The notes beneath the pieces are model-generated. The model did no database searches, was not told the DNA's origin, and worked only from the letters and a program-made list of their open reading frames with translations. This document shows positions 15,803-25,036 of a DNA stretch of 37,048 bases, piece by piece. The translations under genes were made by a program, and so were the position numbers. The DNA is from Muribaculaceae bacterium (GTDB lineage Bacteria; Bacteroidota; Bacteroidia; Bacteroidales; Muribaculaceae), in contig JAGCRW010000011.1 in NCBI GenBank assembly GCA_017964485.1, positions 1 through 37,048 on the forward strand. Reading direction: 5' to 3'. Every line of letters starts with the position of its first letter. Positions within the stretch are counted from its first letter, which is position 1.

Positions 15803-17830
15803 ATGCAAACCAAACGACTTCTTAACATTCTCATTGCGATTACTCTGTGTGCCTTCGTCACACAAGCTCAGATGCTCAACCCAGTGAAGTGGACCAAAAG
15901 CATCAAAATGACCGATGACAAAAATGGTGTCATTACTTTCACTGCCAACATCGACAAAGGCTGGCACATGTATTCTAACGACACGCCCGATGGAGGCCCC
16001 ATCCCACTGAGCATTAAGTGGGATAAAAAAGAGGGAGTCAAGCTTGTGGGTGGACTCAAACACAGCAAAGCGCCACAAACACTCGACGACGAGATGTTTG
16101 GCATGAAAGTGCGGCAATGGGAAGGAACAGTCTCTTTATCGCAGAATTTTACCACTACCGCCGACAAATACAAGATAGAAGGAGAAGTCAGCTATCAGGC
16201 GTGCAGTGATCAAGGCTGCTTGCCAGGCAGTGAGCTGTTTGACTTCAGCGGCACTGTTGACAGCAAAGATAAGGCCAAAGAAGATACTAAAGAAGAAAAA
16301 AACGATGAAGAAACCGTTGAGGAAGAAGTCGTAGAAGAGGCGGCTGCCGATGATGCTGCCATCGATTCGTTATCAGAGGCATCTTCATCGATGAACACAA
16401 GCAGCGACCTCTGGGCGCCAGTGAAGTTCAACGACGCACAGGCCGAAGGCACCGAGGGCAACAGCAACTCCCTGTGGTTCCTGTTCTGGACGTGCTTTTT
16501 AGGAGGTTTCATCGCACTGCTCACACCTTGCGTGTGGCCCATAATTCCTCTTACAGTTAGTTTCTTCTTAAAGAAAGGTAACAGCAAGAGCAAGTCAATA
16601 TCAAGTGCCGTAACCTATGGTTTGTCAATTATCGTTATTTATGTGCTGCTTGGACTGCTCGTTACTGCAATATTTGGTGCCAACGGTCTTAATGCCCTTG
16701 CCACCAATGCCGTGTGCAACATCATATTCTTCTTGTTGCTGGTAGTATTTGCCATCTCGTTCCTCGGAGCGTTTGAGATAAAACTCCCCGACTCATGGTC
16801 GAGCAAGATGGACAATCGCGCCGAGAAGACAACGGGCTTGCTGAGCATCTTCTTCATGGCGTTCACATTGGTAATTGTATCGTTCTCGTGCACTGGTCCT
16901 ATCATTGGCACATTGCTCGTTCAGACTGCCACAAGCGGCAGCAAAGTAGGTCCCATTGTGGGAATGTTTGGCTTCGCTTTGGCTCTAGCCATACCTTTCA
17001 CATTGTTTGCACTGTTCCCCTCAATGCTCAAGAAACTGCCAAAGTCGGGAAGTTGGCTCAACACCGTCAAGGTGGTGCTTGGCTTCCTTGAGTTGGCTCT
17101 ATCGCTCAAATTCCTCTCGGTTGCCGACCTTGCCTATGGTTGGCACATTCTCGACCGCGAGACATTCCTCGCCCTGTGGATAGCAATTTTCGGGCTTTTG
17201 GGCCTCTACCTGCTTGGTATGCTGCACCTCAAGAGCGATGGCGAGAAGAAGCCAATTGGCGTTGTTCGCCTGATGCTCGGCATCATTACATTAGCCTTTA
17301 CCGCCTATCTCATTCCTGGTTTGTGGGGCGCTCCGTTGCGCACAACCAGCGCTTTCGTGCCACCTATGTATACCCAAGACTACAACACCAATCCCGAGAC
17401 CGTCAAAGAGTGGGAAGACTTTGAGGCTGGCGTTGCTGCTGCCGAGAAGAACGGCAAACCGATATTCCTGGAGTTCTCGGGCTATGGCTGCGTGAACTGC
17501 CGCAAGATGGAGAGCGCCGTGATGGGTGTTGACAAGGTGAAGAATGAGCTTAGCGAGAACTTCACTCACATCCGCCTCATGGTTGACGACAAGACCGAGC
17601 TCGACAAGCCTATCACAATCGAGAAGGACGGAAAGGTAGTGAAGAAAATCAGGACCGTTGGCGACAAGTGGAGTTACCTGCAAGAGGTTAAGTTCAACGC
17701 CAATTCCCAGCCCTATTATGTGGTGCTCAACTCAAAGGGCGAACTCATGTCGGGACCATTTGTTTACAAAGAAGACATCGACGGTTTCCTCGACTTCTTG
17801 AAACGTGGAAAAGAGAAATATGAAAAGTAA
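15803..17830 (+). CDS. dsbD: Thiol:disulfide interchange protein DsbD
   Basis: A 675-residue membrane protein that passes electrons from cytoplasmic thioredoxin to periplasmic reductases. A signal peptide (residues 1-22) precedes an N-terminal immunoglobulin-like alpha domain with its cysteine pair in YQACSDQGCLPG (C134, C139). About 40 very acidic residues (roughly 155-195) link it to the membrane domain of about eight helices, whose cysteines are C243 in TPCVWP and C363 in FSCTGP. A C-terminal thioredoxin-like domain carries CVNC (563-566). All three redox pairs are present, so the relay is complete. The acidic linker is longer than I expect in E. coli DsbD. The mazG start lies inside its last codons (11-base overlap), so the two are co-translated. 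Confidence 0.94.
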   Translation: MQTKRLLNILIAITLCAFVTQAQMLNPVKWTKSIKMTDDKNGVITFTANIDKGWHMYSNDTPDGGPIPLSIKWDKKEGVKLVGGLKHSKAPQTLDDEMFGMKVRQWEGTVSLSQNFTTTADKYKIEGEVSYQACSDQGCLPGSELFDFSGTVDSKDKAKEDTKEEKNDEETVEEEVVEEAAADDAAIDSLSEASSSMNTSSDLWAPVKFNDAQAEGTEGNSNSLWFLFWTCFLGGFIALLTPCVWPIIPLTVSFFLKKGNSKSKSISSAVTYGLSIIVIYVLLGLLVTAIFGANGLNALATNAVCNIIFFLLLVVFAISFLGAFEIKLPDSWSSKMDNRAEKTTGLLSIFFMAFTLVIVSFSCTGPIIGTLLVQTATSGSKVGPIVGMFGFALALAIPFTLFALFPSMLKKLPKSGSWLNTVKVVLGFLELALSLKFLSVADLAYGWHILDRETFLALWIAIFGLLGLYLLGMLHLKSDGEKKPIGVVRLMLGIITLAFTAYLIPGLWGAPLRTTSAFVPPMYTQDYNTNPETVKEWEDFEAGVAAAEKNGKPIFLEFSGYGCVNCRKMESAVMGVDKVKNELSENFTHIRLMVDDKTELDKPITIEKDGKVVKKIRTVGDKWSYLQEVKFNANSQPYYVVLNSKGELMSGPFVYKEDIDGFLDFLKRGKEKYEK

Positions 17831-18620
17831 GAATAGCCGCGAGCAGAAACTGGAAGCGTTTGGCTCGCTGCTCGACGTGATTGACAACCTGCGAGAGAAG
17901 TGCCCCTGGGACTCGGTGCAGACTAACGAGAGCATGCGTCCTAACACCATCGAGGAGGCCATGGAGCTTGCCGAGGCGCTGCTGGGCGATGACAACGACA
18001 CCATCAAAAAAGAACTTGGAGATGTACTTCTCCATGTTCTTCTTTATGCCCGCATCGGTGAGGAGAAAGGCGCCTACGACATCGCCGAAGTGTGCGATTC
18101 CCTGCGCCAAAAGCTTATCTACCGCCATCCGCACATCTACGGCAACGACAAGGTTAGCGGCGTGAAAGAGCTGCTTGAGCATTGGGAAGTCATCAAGATG
18201 AAGGAAAAAGGCGGCAACAAGACCGTGCTGAGCGGAGTGCCTTCTACCCTGCCCTCACTCATTAAAGCTGAGAGAGTACAAGAGAAAGCCGCCAACGTTG
18301 GTTTTGACTGGGAGAAAAAGGAAGACGTGTGGGACAAAGTAAAAGAAGAACTCACCGAGGTGGAAACCGAGATGAAAGCAGGAAATGAGGCCAACATAGA
18401 GAAGGAGTTTGGCGACCTGTTCTTTGCTATGGTCAATGCCGCAAGGCTTTATGGCGTGCGTCCCGATAATGCTCTCGAGAAGACAAACCTCAAATTCATC
18501 GCTCGCTTCAACCATGTGGAGAAGCGCGCCAAAGAGCTAGGTAAGCACCTCAACGAGATGACTCTTGCCGAGATGGACGAACTATGGGATGAAGCAAAAT
18601 ACTTAAAATTAGGCGAATGA
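17820..18620 (+). CDS. mazG: Nucleoside triphosphate pyrophosphohydrolase MazG
   Basis: A 266-residue all-alpha NTP pyrophosphatase that cleaves NTPs and dNTPs to NMP and PPi, thought to clear aberrant nucleotides. There are two tandem MazG domains. The first has CPWDSVQT, the metal-binding EEAMELAEAL and ELGDVLLHV, then RHPHIYG. The second has KEELTEVETEM and EFGDLFFAMVNAARLYG. The length matches the two-domain E. coli type. The ATG at 17820 is preferred over a GTG at 17805; it overlaps the end of dsbD by 11 bases. The stop overlaps the topB start (ATGA), so the dsbD-mazG-topB run is translationally coupled. Confidence 0.94.
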   Translation: MKSKNSREQKLEAFGSLLDVIDNLREKCPWDSVQTNESMRPNTIEEAMELAEALLGDDNDTIKKELGDVLLHVLLYARIGEEKGAYDIAEVCDSLRQKLIYRHPHIYGNDKVSGVKELLEHWEVIKMKEKGGNKTVLSGVPSTLPSLIKAERVQEKAANVGFDWEKKEDVWDKVKEELTEVETEMKAGNEANIEKEFGDLFFAMVNAARLYGVRPDNALEKTNLKFIARFNHVEKRAKELGKHLNEMTLAEMDELWDEAKYLKLGE

Positions 18621-20677
18621 AAGTTTGTGTCACAGAGAAACCAAGTGTTGCGAGAGACATAGCACGACTGCTTGGAGCCAACGACCGCCACGAAGGCTAC
18701 TTCGAGGGCAACGGCTATCAAGTGACATGGACTTTTGGTCATCTGTGCACTCTGAAAGAGCCCAATGACTATACCGACAAATGGAAATATTGGAGCCTGG
18801 CGGCATTGCCTATGATTCCGCAACACTTTGGCATAAAGCTCATTGAGGACGATGGCATAAAGAAACAGTTTAAGGTTATAGAGACTCTTATCGCTAGTGC
18901 CGACGAGGTCATCAACTGCGGTGATGCCGGCCAAGAGGGAGAACTGATTCAGCGCTGGGTATATCAGAAGGCACGCTGCGACAAACCTGTGAAACGCCTG
19001 TGGATTTCGTCACTTACCGACGAGAGTATCCGCGAAGGTTTCCAGCAGTTGCAAGATGCCTCAAATTTTGACAACCTCTACTATGCTGGCCTTTCTCGTG
19101 CTATAAGCGACTGGATTCTCGGCATGAATGCCACACGCCTTTATACCCTAAAATATCGCAACTCCTATTCACGCAACGTGCTGTCTATTGGGCGAGTACA
19201 GACTCCTACCCTAGCCTTGATAGTTGCCCGACAGCGTGAGATAGAGAACTTTGTGCCCGAGGACTATTGGGAAATCAAGACCAAATATCGCGACACCATT
19301 TTCAACTCAACTAAAGGCAGATTCAAGACCGAGTCCGATGCCAGCGTGATAGTCGAGAATATCAAGGACTTCCCGCTCACGGTGACCTCGGTTAGCAAGA
19401 AAAAAGGCAAAGAGGCGCCGCCACGTCTTTTTGACCTCACCAGCCTTCAAGTAGAGTGCAACAAGAAGTTCTCTTACAGCGCCGATGAGACATTGCGGCT
19501 AATCCAGTCGCTATATGAGAAAAAAGTAACCACTTATCCGCGTGTTGACACCACCTACCTGAGCGACGACATCTACCCCAAAATTCCAGGCATCATGCAA
19601 GCCATGAAGCCCTACGCTGCTCTCACACAGCCACTTCTTGCTGGCAAATTGCCCAAGAGCAAGAAGGTTTTTGACAACAGCAAAGTTACCGACCATCATG
19701 CCATAATCCCCACCAATGTAGATCCTGCCAGCGTTTTCTTAACACGTGAGGAGAAATTCGTTTATGACCTTGTCGCCAAGCGGTTTATCGCGGCATTCTA
19801 CCCCGATTGTGAGTTTTCGACCACTACGGTTATGGCAAAAGTCAATGAATATGAATTCAAGGCCACTGGCAAAGAAATTCTCAAAGACGGTTGGCGAGTG
19901 ATTTACAATAAGGATAAAGCACAGACAGCCGATGCTGAAGGCAAAGACAAAGATGAGGACGACAACGGCATAATGCCCACCTTTGTCGAGGGCGAGAGCG
20001 GTCCTCACGAGCCTTCATTGCTCAAGAAGACCACCCAACCACCTAAGTACTACACCGAGGGAACACTGCTGCGCGCCATGGAGACAGCAGGTAAATTTGT
20101 AGATGACGACGAACTCCGCGATGCCATGAAAGAGAACGGCATAGGGCGACCGTCCACACGTGCCGCCATCATCGAGACACTGCACAAGCGCCATTACATC
20201 GCCAAGCAATGCAAGAGTCTGGTCGCCACAGCGGCAGGCATTCAGCTCATCGACACTATTAAGGAGGAACTGCTTAAGTCGGCAAAGCTCACTGGATTGT
20301 GGGAAAACAAATTGCGTAAAATAGAGCGTGGCGAGTTCAGTGCTCAGCAGTTTATCAACGAGTTGAAAGCACTTGTCAACGAGATAGTACTCAACGTGTT
20401 GCGTGACAATTCCAGCACCATAATATCAGTGCCAAGCGACGAGGAGAAAAAAAAGACTGAAGGAGAGAAAAAGCCACGCAAGCCACGACTCAAATCACTA
20501 GAGGAGATCAAATGCCCAAAATGTGGCAAGGGACACATCATCAAAGGCCGCACCGCATACGGATGCAGCGAGTTTCGTAGCGGTTGCGATATGCGTCTGC
20601 CTTTCGACACCTACCCTGCCGATCTCACCCCCGCCAAGCTTAACACCATGATCAAGAAATCTTTTAAACAAAAATAA
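18617..20677 (+). CDS. topB: DNA topoisomerase III
   Basis: A 686-residue type IA topoisomerase that decatenates and relaxes DNA through a 5'-phosphotyrosine link. The Toprim domain opens with VCVTEKPSVARDIA and contains the acidic DAGQEGE (103-109). The catalytic tyrosine is Y307 in TTYPRVD, followed by TDHHAIIPT and the ENGIGRPSTRAAIIE segment. After a lysine-rich linker (EEKKKTEGEKKPRKPR) there is a C-terminal zinc finger with CPKCGKG...GCSEFRSGC. Length and order fit TopB rather than TopA. Its ATG overlaps the mazG stop by four bases. Confidence 0.95.
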   Translation: MKVCVTEKPSVARDIARLLGANDRHEGYFEGNGYQVTWTFGHLCTLKEPNDYTDKWKYWSLAALPMIPQHFGIKLIEDDGIKKQFKVIETLIASADEVINCGDAGQEGELIQRWVYQKARCDKPVKRLWISSLTDESIREGFQQLQDASNFDNLYYAGLSRAISDWILGMNATRLYTLKYRNSYSRNVLSIGRVQTPTLALIVARQREIENFVPEDYWEIKTKYRDTIFNSTKGRFKTESDASVIVENIKDFPLTVTSVSKKKGKEAPPRLFDLTSLQVECNKKFSYSADETLRLIQSLYEKKVTTYPRVDTTYLSDDIYPKIPGIMQAMKPYAALTQPLLAGKLPKSKKVFDNSKVTDHHAIIPTNVDPASVFLTREEKFVYDLVAKRFIAAFYPDCEFSTTTVMAKVNEYEFKATGKEILKDGWRVIYNKDKAQTADAEGKDKDEDDNGIMPTFVEGESGPHEPSLLKKTTQPPKYYTEGTLLRAMETAGKFVDDDELRDAMKENGIGRPSTRAAIIETLHKRHYIAKQCKSLVATAAGIQLIDTIKEELLKSAKLTGLWENKLRKIERGEFSAQQFINELKALVNEIVLNVLRDNSSTIISVPSDEEKKKTEGEKKPRKPRLKSLEEIKCPKCGKGHIIKGRTAYGCSEFRSGCDMRLPFDTYPADLTPAKLNTMIKKSFKQK

Positions 20678-20690
20678 TTATTCCCTTTTG

Positions 20691-20713
20691 TAGGGACAAG
20701 GCCTGCCTTGTCC
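20691..20713 (+). repeat. REP-like GTAG-hairpin after topB
   Basis: The bases GTAG (20690-20693) are followed by a perfect 8-base hairpin, GGACAAGG (20694-20701), loop CCTG, CCTTGTCC (20706-20713). A GTAG foot on a short palindrome is the form of REP sequences handled by RAYT transposases. No U run follows, so it is less likely to be the topB terminator. No RAYT gene is in the window. Confidence 0.5.
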
Positions 20714-20767
20714 GTTGGGAGCAGGGGGTATGATGGATAAAATAAAATCAATATATCATTTGAAATC

Positions 20768-20947
20768 ATGAATGATTCTTGGCAATATATAATCGTTGGC
20801 ATTATAGTAGCTGTCGCCTTTGCTCTGGCGGCACGCAGCATCTACCGCGCCATTACACACAAAAAATCAGCCCTCAACCCCTGCGACAGCTGCAAACTCA
20901 AAGACACTTGCAAGAAAAACAAGCAAAACTGCGACCAGGCAACATAA
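20768..20947 (+). CDS. Small Cys-rich membrane protein (FeoB-associated-like)
   Basis: A 59-residue single-pass membrane protein. Residues 7-22 are hydrophobic (IIVGIIVAVAFALAAR). A basic stretch follows, then a cysteine-rich tail with C39, C42, C48 and C55 (NPCDSCKLKDTCKKN). The architecture, N-terminal helix then CxxC-rich cytoplasmic tail, resembles the small FeoB-associated Cys-rich membrane proteins, which may bind iron or another metal. No feoB is in the window, so that name is only a resemblance. It sits 90 bases after topB, beyond a REP-like hairpin. Codon use and the clean ATG-to-TAA frame support it as real; the protein is below the size that ORF callers often keep. Confidence 0.7.
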   Translation: MNDSWQYIIVGIIVAVAFALAARSIYRAITHKKSALNPCDSCKLKDTCKKNKQNCDQAT

Positions 20948-21069
20948 TTCTTCAAACGAACGACGGCAATTTTCTTCATATTTGTTGTTTAAAGTTAATA
21001 ATTAACCTATATTTGTATATTGTACATATAAGAAAATATGTTACTTGTTTTTCTTCTGTCTGCGAAAAC

Positions 21070-22128
21070 TTAAGCATGCAGGATTTTGTAGATTAGTTCT
21101 CGCAGTAGCGCATTAGCGTCTTGGCGGGACTTTATGCCTTTGCTTTTGGTGTCGCACTCTCTAATCCAAGAGATTATATTCACGCAGGCAAGGGTATTAT
21201 AGTATCTTGAGGCCTCTTCAAACTTCTTGACTCTATATGCTGATTTAGTGCCAACAGCAGCCATTAGTCCCGCTTGTGAGCGGTCGGTTGCGGCTCTATA
21301 TAGAAGAAGTTTTGAGAAATAACCAAACAGCATACTAACCGTCACCACCGTGGGATTAGCCTTTGGATTCTTTTCATAATAGTTGATAATCTCAAACGCC
21401 TTCTTGGCATTACGGCGCGAGAGGGCTTCTTCAAGTTCAAAGTTGTTGTAGTCCTTACTGATGCCTATGTTTCGCTCTATGAGTTCGGGGGTGATGCGCT
21501 TGTCATCTTTTACGAGGATTTTAAGTTTATCAATCTCGGTATAGAGTCTTGAAATGTCATTTCCCACATTAGAGGCAATCATCGACAGCGCCTTCTCGTC
21601 GATGGAGCAGCCCTGCGATTTGATATAGTCCAAAGCCGCTAGCTCCATAGGCCTGCCTTCTCGCAGTTTGTCGCTACGGAACACCACGCCCGAGTTATTC
21701 TTCTTAACAGCATCGACAAATTCCTTGCCTTTGATAGCCTCATTCTTGTTGCACACCACCAAGATGGTTGTTGCCATAGGCTGAGCAGCATAATGCTTCA
21801 ACTGGTTGAGTTCGTTGGCTGTTCCTTTGTTGTTGGCCTTTCCCACCACTTGTGCTTCCCTGATTACCACAACCTGATGCTGTGCCATTGCAGGATATTG
21901 CTTGCACATGCTGATGACATTACGGATGTCGGTGATATCGGCGCCATAGATGATGTTGAGGTTGAAGTCACGCTCATCCTCTGTAAGGGCGTTCTCGACA
22001 ATGGCTTCCTCAAGCCGGTCGATGAAGTATCCCTCCTCTCCATGCAAGACATAGATAGGCCTAAAATTTTTAGCATTAATCTCTTTCAATAAGCCCGAAA
22101 ATGTAACATCATCTTTTTTTGCTGCCAT
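21070..22128 (-). CDS. holA: DNA polymerase III delta subunit
   Basis: A 352-residue clamp-loader subunit that opens the beta clamp. The AAA+-like fold is visible without catalytic P-loop residues, as expected for delta: PIYVLHGEEGYFIDRLEEAI near the start, AMAQHQVVVIREAQ at about residue 80-93, LVVCNKNEAIKGKEF, DISRLYTEIDKL around 190, and the C-terminal collar region with FGYFSKLLLYRAA. Length is normal. It is divergent from the PD-(D/E)XK orphan at 22219. A weak -7-like TGTCTTTG (22143-22150, minus) lies 15 bases before the ATG. Confidence 0.93.
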   Translation of the reverse strand: MAAKKDDVTFSGLLKEINAKNFRPIYVLHGEEGYFIDRLEEAIVENALTEDERDFNLNIIYGADITDIRNVISMCKQYPAMAQHQVVVIREAQVVGKANNKGTANELNQLKHYAAQPMATTILVVCNKNEAIKGKEFVDAVKKNNSGVVFRSDKLREGRPMELAALDYIKSQGCSIDEKALSMIASNVGNDISRLYTEIDKLKILVKDDKRITPELIERNIGISKDYNNFELEEALSRRNAKKAFEIINYYEKNPKANPTVVTVSMLFGYFSKLLLYRAATDRSQAGLMAAVGTKSAYRVKKFEEASRYYNTLACVNIISWIRECDTKSKGIKSRQDANALLRELIYKILHA

Positions 22129-22218
22129 AATTACTTTTTTTTCAAAGACAAGAATGCGTAGTTCAGAAATTTTCCGTAAATTTACAACATATTTTGCAGA
22201 CTAACAAACAAAAAAATC

Positions 22219-22674
22219 ATGCAGAGATTAAATCTCCCTGAATATCAATTTAATATAAAAAAAAGAGAGGATGCTTTTATTATCCTTGACCCGCTGCGAC
22301 GGCGATGGGTAGCTCTCACTCCCGAAGAGTGGGTGCGACAAAACTTCGTGCGGTTCTTGATTGAAGACAGGGAATTTCCCGCTGCATTGATGAATAATGA
22401 GATTTCACTCACGCAAAATGGCATAAAGCGCCGCTGCGACACACTCATCGCCGACCGCCAAGGGGCGCCGCTGGTGATTGTGGAGTATAAGGCTCCCACT
22501 GTGGAGATTACGCAAAAGGTCTTTGACCAGATAGTGCGTTACAATATGGTGTTGCAGGCGAAATACCTGATTGTGTCAAACGGCATGAGCCACTACTGCT
22601 GCAAGATTGACTATGAAAACAACAGCTATAGCTTTTTGGAAGACATACCATGCTATGGCCAGCTAAATCAATAA
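22219..22674 (+). CDS. Orphan HsdR N-terminal-like PD-(D/E)XK nuclease-fold protein
   Basis: A 151-residue protein resembling the nuclease-fold N-terminal domain of type I restriction HsdR (HSDR_N_2 type), without helicase or specificity subunits nearby. The catalytic-type residues are in place: D74 in RRCDTLIADR and E89-x-K91 in IVEYKAPT, with an upstream acidic residue in TPEEWVRQ. After this come a helix QKVFDQIVRYN and a strand YLIVSNG. It is not a truncated restriction gene, because it starts and stops cleanly and, from memory, the same lone domain next to holA occurs across Bacteroidales. Seven bases separate its stop from the UvrD-like helicase start, so it may act with that helicase. 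Its biological role is not established. Confidence 0.82.
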   Translation: MQRLNLPEYQFNIKKREDAFIILDPLRRRWVALTPEEWVRQNFVRFLIEDREFPAALMNNEISLTQNGIKRRCDTLIADRQGAPLVIVEYKAPTVEITQKVFDQIVRYNMVLQAKYLIVSNGMSHYCCKIDYENNSYSFLEDIPCYGQLNQ

Positions 22675-22681
22675 CAAGAAT

Positions 22682-25030
22682 TTGGAAGACTATTTAAATA
22701 AACTCAACACTCAGCAGCGCGACGCGGTACTTTATTGCGAAGGGCCACAGCTGGTGATAGCCGGCGCAGGCTCGGGGAAGACACGTGTGCTTACCTACAA
22801 GATTGTGCACCTGCTCAAACTGGGCTATTTCCCATCACACATAATGGCGCTGACATTCACCAACAAAGCCGCTGGTGAGATGCTGGAACGCATTAAGGCG
22901 CTGGTAGGCTACGAGGTGGCTAAACACCTGTGGATGGGAACATTCCACTCTATCTTCGCCAAACTGCTGCGCATCAATGCCGACCGCATTGGGTTTGACC
23001 ATGATTACACCATCTACGATACCAGCGACTCGCGTTCGCTCATCAAACTCATCATCAAAGATATGCAACTCGATGACAAGGTGTATAAACCCGCCACAAT
23101 TCAGTCGCGCATCTCGATGATGAAAAATGCACTAATCACACCTTCTTTTTATGAGAATAATCGCCAGCTCCGTGAGGAGGATGAGAGAACCAAACGACCG
23201 CTGACAGCCGAGATATACAAGACTTATTGTCACCGCTGCAAGATTGCCGGAGCAATGGATTTCGACGACTTGCTGGTATATACCAATATACTGCTGCGCG
23301 ACAACCCCGACATCCTCAAGAAATATCAGGAGCGATTTGAGTATATTTTAGTTGATGAGTATCAAGATACTAACTTCGCCCAGCATCTTATCATCACCCA
23401 GCTCGCAAAGAATCACAACCATGTGTGCGTGGTGGGCGACGACGCTCAGAGTATCTACTCCTTCCGTGGCGCGAATATCTCTAATATACTTGATCTGAAA
23501 AAGTCGTTCCCCAAACTGCAGACCTTCAAACTCGAGCGTAACTACCGCTCCACTAAAAACATTATAGGTGCGGCAAACTCATTGATTGACAAAAACAAAC
23601 GTCAAATCAAGAAGAATATTTACAGCGAGAATCCTGTGGGGACAAAGGTAAATGTGGTAGAATGTTACAACGACTATGAGGAAGCCTACGTTGTGGCCAG
23701 CACCATCTTGTCGCTAAAGGCGCGTGAGGGGTGCAGCTATGAGGACTTTGCTGTGCTTTATCGCACTAATGCTCAATCGCGCGTGCTGGAGGAGGCTCTA
23801 GGAAGCGGTGGCTTGAAGAATAAGCATGGCGACAAACGCCGTCCAATCCCCTATCGCATCTATGGCGGCCTCTCGTTCTACCAGCGCAAAGAAATCAAAG
23901 ACGCTCTGGCATATTTCCGACTAACTATCAACCCCAATGACGATGAGGCGCTGCGACGTGTCATCAACTTCCCCGCACGAGGCATCGGCCAAACAACGAT
24001 GGCAAAGGTGCAGCATTGCGGTATCGAAGGAGGTGTGAGCATGTGGCAAGTGTTGAACAATCCGCAGCAACATCGCCTAGATGTGAACAGCGGAACGATG
24101 AGGAAACTGCAAGCCTTTGTTGAACTTATCAACGGTTTTACAACGCAAGACCAAGCGGGCGTCAATGCTTACGAACTGGGACGTATTATCATCGAACGCA
24201 GTGGCATTATGGCTGAGTTGATGAAAGAAAAGTCGGTAGAGAATATCAGCAAACAAGAGAACCTCGATGAGTTGCTTGCCGCGATGCACGACTTTGTTGA
24301 TGAGCAAGAAGAGCAAGGCTCAAATGAGATAAAAATGACCGATTTCCTTGCTCAAGCATCGCTTGCCACTGACCAAGATACCGACAAGAGCACTGGCGAG
24401 TGCGTAACGCTGATGACCGTGCACGCCGCTAAGGGGCTAGAATATAAGAACATAATAATCGTGGGCGTGGAGGAAGACCTGTTCCCCTCAGGCTTGAGCA
24501 AAGATTCTCTTGCTGCCATCGAAGAAGAGCGACGACTGCTGTATGTCGCGATCACCCGTGCCGAGAAAAACTGCGTCATCACCTACGCCAAGTCGCGTTT
24601 TCGCAATGGCAGTACCCAAAATTGCAAACCCAGTCGCTTCATCCACGATATTGACCCGCAGTTCTTGTCGATGGGTGCTACCAGCAGCAGTAAATCAAAG
24701 AATGACAACAGTTTTGACAGCTACATGACCGAGAGGCGCAGGGGCTTTGAAACCCTAAGAAGCGAATATGTCACACCCACCAGGACGCAACCGTCATTCA
24801 GGCCTGTCACTCAAAGCACTCCCCCACCCGCTACGGCGGCAAGCGGAGACTTCACCCTTCATACTCTCAACGAGATTAGCGAGGGAAGCATTATTCAGCA
24901 CTACAAGTTTGGCCAAGGCACAATCGCAAAAATAGACACCAGTGTCAGCGATACGAAAATTGTGGTGGAATTTGACGTTATGGGCCAACGCACATTGCTA
25001 CTAAAATTCGCCAAGTTTAAGATATTGTAA
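22682..25030 (+). CDS. UvrD/PcrA-type superfamily 1A DNA helicase
   Basis: A 782-residue 3'-to-5' helicase used in repair and clearing of recombination intermediates. Motifs in order: Q-motif LNTQQRDAV, Walker A GAGSGKTR (28-35), Walker B ILVDEYQDTN, motif III GDDAQSIYSFRGA, motif IV ERNYRSTKNI, motif V TVHAAKGLEYKNI followed by EEDLFPS, and motif VI LLYVAITRAEKN. The C terminus after about 660 is a low-complexity linker, then a Tudor-like segment (IQHYKFGQGTIAKID), as in PcrA. The only in-frame initiator is a TTG at 22682, since an in-frame stop lies at 22664-22666 and no ATG or GTG lies between. It begins 7 bases after the preceding stop. Confidence 0.93.
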   Translation: MEDYLNKLNTQQRDAVLYCEGPQLVIAGAGSGKTRVLTYKIVHLLKLGYFPSHIMALTFTNKAAGEMLERIKALVGYEVAKHLWMGTFHSIFAKLLRINADRIGFDHDYTIYDTSDSRSLIKLIIKDMQLDDKVYKPATIQSRISMMKNALITPSFYENNRQLREEDERTKRPLTAEIYKTYCHRCKIAGAMDFDDLLVYTNILLRDNPDILKKYQERFEYILVDEYQDTNFAQHLIITQLAKNHNHVCVVGDDAQSIYSFRGANISNILDLKKSFPKLQTFKLERNYRSTKNIIGAANSLIDKNKRQIKKNIYSENPVGTKVNVVECYNDYEEAYVVASTILSLKAREGCSYEDFAVLYRTNAQSRVLEEALGSGGLKNKHGDKRRPIPYRIYGGLSFYQRKEIKDALAYFRLTINPNDDEALRRVINFPARGIGQTTMAKVQHCGIEGGVSMWQVLNNPQQHRLDVNSGTMRKLQAFVELINGFTTQDQAGVNAYELGRIIIERSGIMAELMKEKSVENISKQENLDELLAAMHDFVDEQEEQGSNEIKMTDFLAQASLATDQDTDKSTGECVTLMTVHAAKGLEYKNIIIVGVEEDLFPSGLSKDSLAAIEEERRLLYVAITRAEKNCVITYAKSRFRNGSTQNCKPSRFIHDIDPQFLSMGATSSSKSKNDNSFDSYMTERRRGFETLRSEYVTPTRTQPSFRPVTQSTPPPATAASGDFTLHTLNEISEGSIIQHYKFGQGTIAKIDTSVSDTKIVVEFDVMGQRTLLLKFAKFKIL

Positions 25031-25036
25031 TTCGTT

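Noticed and set aside
20985-21015. A promoter-like TTG, 20 bases, TATATTTG on the plus strand before the end of holA
   Set aside because: It points into the 3' end of holA with no gene to drive. In AT-rich spacers such matches are expected by chance, so I left it out of the features.
22219-22674. A remnant of a type I restriction-modification system
   Set aside because: The frame is intact with all catalytic-type residues, there are no HsdM/HsdS fragments nearby, and the neighbourhood is housekeeping.
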